In this document: positions 1-5,735 of the stretch, one piece after another | How positions within the stretch are numbered: position 1 is the stretch's first letter | Layout of the letters: every line of letters begins with the position of its first letter | NCBI GenBank assembly: GCA_029258695.1 | Contig: JARIBR010000252.1 | Span: forward strand, 1-5,735 | Length of the DNA: 5,735 nt | Direction: 5' to 3' | Source of the DNA: Quadrisphaera sp. | GTDB lineage: Bacteria; Actinomycetota; Actinomycetes; Actinomycetales; Quadrisphaeraceae | Program-made: the position numbers and the translations under genes | Notes under the pieces: model-generated | What the model was told of the DNA's origin: nothing | Database searches by the model: none | The model's input: the letters and a program-made list of their open reading frames with translations, nothing else

Positions 1-794
1 CCGGTCATGAGGCGCACCTGCTCGCCGGCCTGGTGCAGCAGCAGCGCGTGGCCCCCGACCACGGCGCCGCCGCGCCGCTCCCAGGCCCGCGCGAGCGCCG
101 TCGGCCACGGGTCGTAGACGGCGTCGAGCAGCAGACCCGGGCGCCCGGTCGCGGCGCCCGGACGTCCGAGGGCGTCCGCCAGCGCGTCGGCGGCCCCGGC
201 CGGCACGGTCGAGACGACGACGTCGGCGCCGACGGACCGGTCCGCGCGCTCCCACGGGGCGACGTCGACCTCGACGCCGAGCCGGTCGGCGACGTCGGCG
301 ATGGCCGCGGCGCGCAGCGGCGAGCGCACGTGCACCACCGGTGCCTGGACCCCCAGCCGCGCCAGCGCGGCGAGCGCGGAGGCCGCCGTCGCGCCCCCGC
401 CGAGGATCGCCGCCGTCGTCGGCGACCCCGCCCCGGCCTCGCGCAGCGCCCCGACCACCCCGGCGACGTCGGTGTTCTCCCCGTGCCAGCGCAGAGGCTC
501 TCCCGGGGCTGGCATCGTGCCCGGCGCCGGGAGCACGGTGTTGACCGCCCGCACGGCGGCCGCGAGGGGCGCGCACGTGGCGAGGAGCGGGATGACGGCC
601 TGCTTGAGCGGCATGGTCAGGCTCAGCCCGCCCCACTCCGGCCCCAGGGCGGCGAGCACCGCCGGCAGCTGCTCGGCCGTGACGTCCGCCGCGGTGTACC
701 CCCAGTCGTGCAGGCCCAGCGCCTCGTACGCCGCGGCGTGCAGGACCGGGGAGAGCGAGTGGTCGATGGGGTGGCCCATCACCGCGGCCCTCAT
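1..794 (-). CDS. aroE: Shikimate dehydrogenase (NADP-type), 3' end cut off by the window
   Basis: Reduces 3-dehydroshikimate to shikimate in the cytoplasmic chorismate pathway. The 264 complete codons visible cover almost the whole protein. The substrate-binding N-terminal domain carries SLSP at residues 13-16, Lys64 in TMPLK (the catalytic lysine position), Asn85 in VNT and Asp109 in ENTD (the catalytic aspartate position). The nucleotide-binding domain begins with the glycine-rich loop GGGAT at 132-136, and Arg157 follows the second strand where NADP-dependent members carry basic residues. DAVYDPWPT at 224-232 and LLLHQA at 251-256 are the conserved C-terminal segments. The frame is still open at base 1, and family length suggests that only a short helix of about 10-20 residues is missing. 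ATG at 794 is the first possible start after the in-frame mltG stop, and it gives the usual short lead into GHPIDHSLSP. No clear Shine-Dalgarno precedes it, which suggests coupling to mltG, 33 bases upstream. Confidence 0.95.
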   Translation of the reverse strand, partial: MRAAVMGHPIDHSLSPVLHAAAYEALGLHDWGYTAADVTAEQLPAVLAALGPEWGGLSLTMPLKQAVIPLLATCAPLAAAVRAVNTVLPAPGTMPAPGEPLRWHGENTDVAGVVGALREAGAGSPTTAAILGGGATAASALAALARLGVQAPVVHVRSPLRAAAIADVADRLGVEVDVAPWERADRSVGADVVVSTVPAGAADALADALGRPGAATGRPGLLLDAVYDPWPTALARAWERRGGAVVGGHALLLHQAGEQVRLMT

Positions 795-827
795 CGCGAC
801 GTCCGGGCCGTCGTGGTCACGCCGGCC
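795..827 (-). other. 33-base mltG-aroE spacer, no terminator or promoter seen
   Basis: This is the only non-coding gap longer than 3 bases in the window. On the minus strand it holds no stem-loop followed by T residues, no recognisable -10/-35 pair and no strong Shine-Dalgarno. It is in the same reading frame as both flanking genes and contains no stop codon, so only the mltG TGA separates the two frames. aroE is therefore probably co-transcribed with mltG. Confidence 0.6.
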
Positions 828-1991
828 TCACTGGTCGGGGTTGGCCCGGGCCCACGCCTGGAAGACCTCCACGTTCGCGTCGTGCTCCTCCTTCGTGGTG
901 GAGAACTTCGTCTCGCCCGTGTCGGGGTTGGTGACGACGAAGAACAGCCAGGGGCCCTCCGCCGGGTTCAGGGCCGCGGTGATGGCCTCCTCGCCCGGGT
1001 TCGTGATCGGTCCCGGCGGCAGCCCGTCGGCCTGGTAGGTGTTGTAGGGCGAGGGGTTGGCGCGGTCCTCGTCGGTCGTCGTCAGACCGGTCTTGCCGGT
1101 CGCGTAGTTCACCGTCGTGTCGAACTGCAGCCTCATGCCGTCGGCGAGGCGGTTCTCGATCACCCGTGAGACCTTGGCCATGTCGTCGCTGGGGCCGGCC
1201 TCGGCCTGGATGAGCGAGGCCTTGGTCAGCACGGTCTCGCGGTCCTGGGGCGAGACGCCCGCGGAGTCCAGCGCGTTCCGCGTGCGGTCGACCATCGCCG
1301 CGAGCATCTCGACCGGGGGCGTGTCGAGGGGGAAGTCGTAGGTGGCCGGGAACAACCATCCCTCGAGGTCGCCGGCGGCCTCCGGGGGCAGACCGGCGGC
1401 GGGATCGGTCGCCGCCGCCTGCAGCTCCTCGAGCGGGACGTCGGTGCTCTCGGCGATCCGCTCCAGCGTCCGGGCGGCGGTGAAGCCCTCGGGGACGGTG
1501 AAGGTGTACTGCTGCAGCGAGTCGGGGTCCAGCAGGGCGGACAGGGCTCCCTCCGCGCTCATCCGCTGGTTCAGGGCATAGGTGCCGGGAGTGATGGTGG
1601 CCGCTCGCGGGTCGGAGCTGGCGAGCGTGGAGAACGCCCGCTCGCTCTTGACCACGTCCGCCTGCGCGAGCACCGCGGCGATGTCGCGGCCGGAGTCGCC
1701 GCTGTCCACGGTGATCTCCACCGAGCCGGATCCTGGTCCCGGGTAGTCGTCGGGCTCGGTGACCTGCTCCGCGAGGTCACGCAGCGGGGAGGTCACGGCG
1801 AGCACCCCCACGCCGACGACGAGCAGAGCGATCACGAGGACCACGAGGGAGCGGATCCGGCGCTGACGACGACGACGCTGGCGGTCCGCGGCCCCGCGCC
1901 GGCCCCGGGTGGAGTCCGGCGCGGTCCCGGTCTCAGGCGGCTCCGAGGGCGGTTGCCCACCGGGCAGGTTGGCGAGGGTCATGCCGTCCAT
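828..1991 (-). CDS. mltG: Endolytic murein transglycosylase MltG (YceG-like)
   Basis: Cleaves nascent peptidoglycan glycan strands at the outer face of the cytoplasmic membrane and is thought to set or end strand length. The 387-residue protein has a cytoplasmic N-terminus of about 47 residues rich in Pro, Gly and then Arg (RRRRQRR around 40-45), one membrane helix at about 48-67, and a long extracytoplasmic part; this is a single-pass type II topology. A LysM-like region (about 90-160) precedes VPEGFT (166-171) and EGWLFPATY (210-218). The catalytic region reads KASLIQAEAG (257-266); Glu264 aligns with E. coli Glu218. NRLADGMRLQ (280-289) and PYNTYQADGLPPGPI (315-329) follow. The first Glu of the usual EKE is Gln262. 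The gene overlaps the ruvX end by 13 bases. A second in-frame ATG at codon 4 (1982) makes an ATGA overlap with the ruvX stop; the first ATG is preferred because GGAG lies 5 bases before it. Confidence 0.95.
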   Translation of the reverse strand: MDGMTLANLPGGQPPSEPPETGTAPDSTRGRRGAADRQRRRRQRRIRSLVVLVIALLVVGVGVLAVTSPLRDLAEQVTEPDDYPGPGSGSVEITVDSGDSGRDIAAVLAQADVVKSERAFSTLASSDPRAATITPGTYALNQRMSAEGALSALLDPDSLQQYTFTVPEGFTAARTLERIAESTDVPLEELQAAATDPAAGLPPEAAGDLEGWLFPATYDFPLDTPPVEMLAAMVDRTRNALDSAGVSPQDRETVLTKASLIQAEAGPSDDMAKVSRVIENRLADGMRLQFDTTVNYATGKTGLTTTDEDRANPSPYNTYQADGLPPGPITNPGEEAITAALNPAEGPWLFFVVTNPDTGETKFSTTKEEHDANVEVFQAWARANPDQ

Positions 1992-2623
1992 GGCGTCTCC
2001 ACGCTCCCTCCGTGGTCGTCGGCGACGGGGCCGCCGTGGCGTTCGTGGTCGTCGTGCGCGTCGACCCGGGTCTGCGGGACGTCGCCGCCGCCTGGCCCCG
2101 ACGGCGCTGCCGCGCGGCGCTGGCGGGGCTTGCGGGGCCGCCGTTCCTCGGCGGGCTCGCGGGCAGCGCCCACCAGCTCGCCTCCCGGGGTCCCGCTGGT
2201 GCGCTCGCGGTCGAGGGCGGCCTGGAGCAGGATGACCGCGGCCACCTGGTCCACCACCTCACGCTGGCGGCGTCCCGGGCGGCCCGACGCGTCCATCGCC
2301 TGGTGGGCGCTGACCGTGGTCAACCTCTCGTCGACCAACCGCACCGGTGTGGGTGCCACCGCCGAAGATAGGTGATCAGCGTAGGTCCGCGCCAGCGTGG
2401 CGGCCCGGCCCTCCGCCCCGGAGAGGGAGAGCGGCAGGCCCACGACCACCTCGACGGCCTGGCGCTCACGGGCGAGGTCGGCGATCCGCGTGATGTCCGA
2501 GCGGCGTGCGCCGTCGCGGGCGAGGGTCTGCACCGGAGAGGCCACGACGCCCGCCGGGTCGCACGCCGCGAGGCCGACGCGGACGGATCCGACGTCGACC
2601 CCGAGCCTGACCCCGGGCCGCAC
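1979..2623 (-). CDS. ruvX: Putative pre-16S rRNA nuclease / Holliday junction resolvase-like protein RuvX (YqgF), with long C-terminal tail
   Basis: A cytoplasmic RNase H-fold nuclease of the YqgF family, linked in bacteria to 16S rRNA 5'-end maturation and, in some species, to Holliday-junction resolution. Three acidic active-site positions are visible: Asp10 in LGVDVGSVRVGLA (7-19), Glu99 in DERLTT (98-103), and Asp125 in VVDQVAAVILLQ (123-134). VVVGLPLSLSG (59-69) is the conserved middle strand and loop. The family fold ends near residue 140. The protein continues to 214 residues, whereas E. coli YqgF has 138. The extra 70 or so residues run from Arg/Pro/Glu-rich to Gly/Pro-rich to His/Asp-rich (HDDHERHGG, 190-198) with no recognisable domain, and are probably disordered. 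Third codon positions in the tail stay G/C-rich, so it looks translated. The start is GTG at 2623, 2 bases after the alaS TAG, which suggests translational coupling; the Shine-Dalgarno is weak. Confidence 0.93.
   Translation of the reverse strand: MRPGVRLGVDVGSVRVGLAACDPAGVVASPVQTLARDGARRSDITRIADLARERQAVEVVVGLPLSLSGAEGRAATLARTYADHLSSAVAPTPVRLVDERLTTVSAHQAMDASGRPGRRQREVVDQVAAVILLQAALDRERTSGTPGGELVGAAREPAEERRPRKPRQRRAAAPSGPGGGDVPQTRVDAHDDHERHGGPVADDHGGSVETPWTA
1996..2011 (-). promoter_or_regulatory. Ribosome binding sites for mltG inside the ruvX 3' end
   Basis: Read on the minus strand, GGAG (1997-2000) stands 5 bases before the ATG at 1991. A purine-rich GGAGGGAG (2004-2011) lies 12 bases before that ATG, too far for ideal use. 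From the second ATG (1982), GGAG is 14 bases away. The spacing therefore favours the ATG at 1991. The stronger upstream purine run may help load ribosomes or keep those finishing ruvX in place. This is read directly from the sequence; use in the cell is inferred. Confidence 0.55.
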
Positions 2624-2625
2624 GC

Positions 2626-5352
2626 CTACCCGCTGGCGGCGGAGGTCTCGACGGCTTCTCGCACCGCCTCCAGCGCCGCGGGGACCGCGGACGCGTCGGT
2701 GCCGCCCCCCTGCGCGAGGTCGTCCTTGCCGCCACCACCCCCGCCCAGGGCTCCCGCAGCGACCTTGACGAGGGCTCCGGCCCGCAGGCCGCGCTCGCGG
2801 GCCGCCGGGGTGGTGGCGATGACGACGACGGGGCGCTCCTTGGCGACCCCGGCGACGGCGACGACCGCCGCCCCGCCCGGGCGCGAGGCCAGCCGGTTGC
2901 GGACGTCGAGCACGAGGGTGCGCAGGTCGTCACCGGAGGCCACGTCGCCAGCCCCGACGGCGACCAGCCACGTGCCGCCCACGTCCAGCGCGCCGTCGGC
3001 GAGCTTGCCGGCACCAGCGAGGACGTCGGCCGTACGGGCGGCAGCGATCTCCTTGTCGGCAGCCCTCAGCTGCTCGAGCAGGGCCCCCACGCGGTCGGTC
3101 AGCTCGTCGGGACGCACGCGCAGCAACGACGTCAGCTGGCTGACCAGCGCGGACTCGCGGGCCACGTGGGCGTGGGCGTCGGCGCCGACCAGCGCCTCGA
3201 CGCGGCGCACGCCGGAGCCGATCGAGCTCTCCCCGAGCAGGGTGACCAGGCCCAGCTCACCGGTGCGCGCGACGTGCGTGCCGCCGCACAGCTCCTTGGA
3301 CCAGTCCCCGATGGAGACCACGCGCACGCGGTCGCCGTACTTCTCCCCGAACAGCGCCATGGCGCCCGACGCCCGGGCCGCCTCGAGGTCCATGACGTCG
3401 GACTCGACGGGGACGTCGTCGGCGAGGAAGGTGTTGACGTGGGTCTCGACGTCGGCCAGCACGCCGGCCCCGGGTGCGGTGGTGGCCGTGACGTCGAGCC
3501 GGAAGCGGCCCGGGGCGTTCTCGGAGCCGGCCTGGCGCGCGGTCGGCCCGAGCGCGTCGCGCACCCCCTGGTGCACGAGGTGGGTGGCGGTGTGGGCCCG
3601 GGAGATCGCCCGGCGGCGGGCGGCGTCGACGACGGCCTCGACGGCGTCACCGACGGCGATCTCACCGACGGCGACGCGGCCGCGGTGGACGAACAGCCCG
3701 GTCAGCGGGCGCTGGACGTCGGCGATCTCGACGATCCCCGCCGTCCCGCCCGACGCGGTGACGCTCAGCGTGCCGTGGTCCGCGAGCTGCCCGCCGCCCT
3801 CGGCGTAGAACGGGGTGGCGTCGAGGACCACCTCGAGGTCGTCGCCGGCCAGGGCGACCGGCACGGACACGCCGTCGCGCAGCAGGGCGACGACCCGGCC
3901 CTCGCCGGCGGTCGCGCCGTACCCGGTGAACCGCGTGGCGCTCTCGCCCGCGCCGGGGGCGAGGGAGTCGACGATCTGACGGTAGGTGGTGGTGTCCGCC
4001 CGCCCGGCCCGCTTGTCGCGGCTGTCGGCCTTGGCGCGGTCGCGCTGCTCGGCCATGAGGGCGCGGAAGCGGGGCTCGTCGACGGCCACGCCCTGCTCGG
4101 CCGCCATCTCGAGGGTGAGGTCGATGGGGAAGCCGTAGGTGTCGTGCAGGGCGAAGGCGTCGTCGCCGGACAGGCGCGGGCTGCCGTGCGCCGTCGCGGT
4201 CCTCACCCGAGCCACGGCCGTGTCGAGGATGGTGGTCCCCGCGGCGAGGGTGCGCCGGAAGGACTCCTCCTCCCCGTAGACGACGGGGGCGATGCGGGTG
4301 AAGTCGGTGGCCAGCTCGGGATAGCCGGGCGCCATGAGGTCACGGCTGACGGGAAGCAGCTCGCGCAGGGTCGGGGCGTCGACGCCGAGCAGGCGCATGG
4401 AGCGCACCGCACGGCGCAGCAGGCGGCGCAGCACGTAGCCGCGCCCCTCGTTCGAGGGTGTGACGCCGTCGCCGACCAGCATGAGGGAGGCCCGCACGTG
4501 GTCCCCGACGACGCGCAGCCGCACGTCGTCCTCGGGGTCCTTGCCGTACCGGGTGCCCGCGAGCTCGGCGGCGCGGTCCAGGACGGGACGCACCTCGTCG
4601 ATCTCGTACATGTTGTCCACGCCCTGGAGCACGAAGCCCATGCGCTCCAGGCCCATGCCGGTGTCGACGTTCTTGCGCGGCAGCTCACCGACGACCGGGA
4701 AGTCGTACCCCTGGCCCTCGCCGCGCAGCTCCTGCATGAACACGAGGTTCCACACCTCGAGGTAGCGGTCGCCCGCCGTGTCGGCCGCCGGGCCGCCGTC
4801 CGGCCCGTAGGCCGCTCCACGGTCGAAGAAGATCTCCGAGTCGGGGCCGGCGGGGCCGGGGACCCCGGTGTGCCAGTAGTTGTCCTCACGGCCGAGGCGC
4901 TGGATGCGGTGCTCGGGGAGCCCGGCGATCTCGCGCCAGAGCGCGGCCGCCTCGTCGTCCTCGCGGTAGACCGTCACCCACAGGTCACGCTCGGGGAAGC
5001 CGTAGCCGCCGTCGGCCACCGACGAGGTGAGCAGCTCCCAGGCGTGGGCGATGGCGCCGCGCTTGAAGTAGTCGCCGAAGGAGAAGTTGCCGTTCATCTG
5101 GAAGAACGTGCCGTGGCGCGTGGTCTTGCCGACCTCGTCGATGTCCAGGGTGCGCACGCACTTCTGGATGCTCGCGGCGCGGGCGTACGGCGCGGTCTGC
5201 TCCCCGGTGAAGTACGGGATGAACGGCACCATGCCCGCGACGGTGAACAGCAGCGTCGGGTCCGGGCTGATCAGCGAGGCGGAGGGGACGACGGTGTGCC
5301 CGCGCTCCTCGAAGAAGGTGAGGAAGCGACGGCGGATCTCAGCGGTCCGCAT
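2626..5352 (-). CDS. alaS: Alanine--tRNA ligase
   Basis: Charges tRNA-Ala with alanine in the cytoplasm and hydrolyses mischarged Ser- and Gly-tRNA-Ala. All parts are present in 908 residues, a little above the E. coli length (about 876). The class II catalytic core includes FTVAGMVPFIPYF (36-48), TFFQMNGNFSFGDYFK (82-97), VDTGMGLERM (229-238) and GYVLRRLLRRAVR (305-317). The region from about 395 to 455, including HDTYGFPIDLT (403-413), belongs to the tRNA-recognition part. The editing domain has PFYAEGGGQLADHG (514-527) and the zinc ligands His587 and His591 (HTATH) with Cys689 and His693 (CGGTH). The C-Ala domain ends with GGGGGGKDDLAQGGG (870-884), the expected glycine-rich motif. The start at 5352 gives the standard MRTAEIRRRFLTFF opening; it overlaps the preceding gene by 14 bases and has no strong Shine-Dalgarno, so coupling is likely. 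The stop is TAG. No frame break or missing key residue was found. Confidence 0.98.
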   Translation of the reverse strand: MRTAEIRRRFLTFFEERGHTVVPSASLISPDPTLLFTVAGMVPFIPYFTGEQTAPYARAASIQKCVRTLDIDEVGKTTRHGTFFQMNGNFSFGDYFKRGAIAHAWELLTSSVADGGYGFPERDLWVTVYREDDEAAALWREIAGLPEHRIQRLGREDNYWHTGVPGPAGPDSEIFFDRGAAYGPDGGPAADTAGDRYLEVWNLVFMQELRGEGQGYDFPVVGELPRKNVDTGMGLERMGFVLQGVDNMYEIDEVRPVLDRAAELAGTRYGKDPEDDVRLRVVGDHVRASLMLVGDGVTPSNEGRGYVLRRLLRRAVRSMRLLGVDAPTLRELLPVSRDLMAPGYPELATDFTRIAPVVYGEEESFRRTLAAGTTILDTAVARVRTATAHGSPRLSGDDAFALHDTYGFPIDLTLEMAAEQGVAVDEPRFRALMAEQRDRAKADSRDKRAGRADTTTYRQIVDSLAPGAGESATRFTGYGATAGEGRVVALLRDGVSVPVALAGDDLEVVLDATPFYAEGGGQLADHGTLSVTASGGTAGIVEIADVQRPLTGLFVHRGRVAVGEIAVGDAVEAVVDAARRRAISRAHTATHLVHQGVRDALGPTARQAGSENAPGRFRLDVTATTAPGAGVLADVETHVNTFLADDVPVESDVMDLEAARASGAMALFGEKYGDRVRVVSIGDWSKELCGGTHVARTGELGLVTLLGESSIGSGVRRVEALVGADAHAHVARESALVSQLTSLLRVRPDELTDRVGALLEQLRAADKEIAAARTADVLAGAGKLADGALDVGGTWLVAVGAGDVASGDDLRTLVLDVRNRLASRPGGAAVVAVAGVAKERPVVVIATTPAARERGLRAGALVKVAAGALGGGGGGKDDLAQGGGTDASAVPAALEAVREAVETSAASG

Positions 5353-5617
5353 GGCGTCCGGTCGGGTGGTCCAGCAGGGCCTGCGCCTCGTCCTCGTCCA
5401 TCACGCCGGCGTCCACCTCGAGGGCGACGCGCAGCTGCTGCTCCCGCTCGCGCATGCCGGCGCGCACCTCGGCGCCGAAGTCCTGGGCGTCCTCCCACCA
5501 GCCGCCGGCGCGGTCGGCCACGCCGCCCGGGGTGTAGGCCCGGGCGGCCTTCTGGACGCGGCGCAGACCGATGGCCCCGCCGACGACGCCGACCCCCAGC
5601 ACGATGAGGCGTCCCAC
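5339..5617 (-). CDS. Small membrane-anchored protein of unknown function, DUF6167-like
   Basis: A 92-residue protein of unknown function. Its N-terminus is one glycine-rich hydrophobic segment (LIVLGVGVVGGAIGL, 4-18), probably a membrane helix, followed by basic residues (RRVQKAAR, 19-26) that place the rest in the cytoplasm. YTPGGVADRA (28-37) and a charged helix around EVRAGMREREQQLRVAL (50-66) match my recollection of DUF6167 proteins encoded just upstream of alaS in Streptomyces and relatives. The last 25 or so residues are acidic, then His/Arg-rich, and may be lineage-specific. The start is GTG at 5617, 3 bases after the stop of the upstream gene. Its 3' end overlaps alaS by 14 bases. 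No catalytic motif is visible, so an adaptor or envelope-associated role would be a guess. The gene call is firm from position, codon usage and the pattern of overlap; the family name rests on memory. Confidence 0.85.
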   Translation of the reverse strand: MGRLIVLGVGVVGGAIGLRRVQKAARAYTPGGVADRAGGWWEDAQDFGAEVRAGMREREQQLRVALEVDAGVMDEDEAQALLDHPTGRHADR

Positions 5618-5620
5618 GGC

Positions 5621-5735
5621 TCAGCGCCCCCGTCGCGCGCGTCGGCCGGTGGCGACGCCCTCGCGCCGGCCGGTGACGGCCTGGCGCACGCCGTAGGTGA
5701 AGGCGGCGGCCTTGATGATCGGAGAGCCGAGCGTC
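5621..5735 (-). CDS. C-terminal end of a DUF948-like protein (5' part outside the window)
   Basis: The minus-strand frame ending in TGA at 5623-5621 is open to the right edge and gives 37 complete codons, plus one leading base of a partial codon. It reads LGSPIIKAAAFTYGVRQAV and then a very basic tail with GRRARRGR. A short hydrophobic/aromatic stretch like SPIIKAAAFTYGVR followed by an Arg/Lys tail is how I recall the ends of actinobacterial DUF948 proteins, which are small, have an N-terminal membrane helix, and are encoded upstream of the DUF6167 gene and alaS. The domain itself would lie outside the window, so the name is tentative. Codon use (mostly G/C third bases), the 3-base gap to the next start and the shared strand support a real gene end. 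Function is unknown. Confidence 0.75.
   Translation of the reverse strand, partial: TLGSPIIKAAAFTYGVRQAVTGRREGVATGRRARRGR

Noticed and set aside
33..1169. 378-codon plus-strand open frame opposite aroE and the mltG end
   Set aside because: The opposite strand encodes AroE and MltG with their catalytic motifs intact. The plus-strand product is Arg/Gly-rich and spans two genes and their spacer, so it is not a separate gene.
817..1359. 180-codon minus-strand frame overlapping the mltG 3' half
   Set aside because: A shifted frame of mltG: it turns the catalytic region into Arg/His/Gly-rich low complexity, while the mltG frame carries the conserved motifs to its stop.
1858..1882. Short GAC/CGT triplet run that looks like a microsatellite
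   Set aside because: On the minus strand it encodes the Arg-rich stretch just before the MltG membrane helix, a normal positive-inside signal; it is too short and imperfect to call a repeat.
1933..2262. Minus-strand frame across the ruvX-mltG junction that could be a small gene
   Set aside because: It is the third frame of DNA already coding in ruvX and mltG. The product is Arg/Pro/Thr/Ala-rich with no family resemblance, and its last codon positions do not show the G/C bias seen in the ruvX frame.
2372..3808. 478-codon plus-strand open frame opposite the ends of alaS and ruvX
   Set aside because: Ser/Ala/Pro/Arg/Thr-rich product with no motif, antisense to two recognised genes; a composition artefact.
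3166..5607. 813-codon open frame on the plus strand opposite alaS
   Set aside because: It lies fully antisense to a clear alaS gene. Its protein is dominated by Gly, Ala, Val, Arg, Asp and His without any recognisable domain, as expected when the reverse complement of G/C-ending codons is read. In very GC-rich genomes such stop-free antisense frames are common.

Overview
The window is a very GC-rich (roughly 70% or more), tightly packed block of bacterial core genes, all read from the minus strand. Codon usage (nearly all G or C at third positions), GTG starts and gene order point to an actinomycete. The MltG and AlaS wording resembles Micrococcales (for example Intrasporangiaceae or Cellulomonadaceae relatives); that placement is inferred from memory of the families, not from a search.

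In transcription order, right to left, the window holds: the last 37 codons of a small protein resembling the C-terminus of DUF948 proteins (5735-5621); a 92-residue membrane-anchored protein resembling DUF6167 (5617-5339); alaS, alanyl-tRNA synthetase, complete at 908 aa (5352-2626); ruvX/yqgF, a Holliday-junction-resolvase-like RNase H-fold nuclease with an unusual C-terminal tail (2623-1979); mltG, the membrane-bound endolytic murein transglycosylase (1991-828); and aroE, shikimate dehydrogenase, whose last residues run off the left edge (794-1). The genes at both edges are truncated by the window, not broken.

Spacing is that of one operon: gaps of 3 and 2 bases, overlaps of 14 and 13 bases, and only one longer gap, of 33 bases, before aroE. 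No gap exceeds 33 bases, and I see no terminator, tRNA, riboswitch, repeat array, insertion sequence or CRISPR. The products act in different processes: charging of tRNA-Ala, rRNA or junction processing by RuvX, glycan-strand cleavage at the membrane by MltG, and aromatic amino acid precursor synthesis by AroE. The order alaS-ruvX-mltG-aroE is a familiar actinobacterial arrangement, so linkage more likely reflects conserved shared transcription than a common pathway.

I did not find an undescribed system. The points worth a second look are small: the RuvX tail, the poorly understood small membrane proteins upstream of alaS, a substituted residue beside the MltG catalytic glutamate, and the translation-start arrangement of mltG and aroE. 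The long plus-strand open frames opposite alaS and aroE are judged to be shadows of the GC-biased codons.
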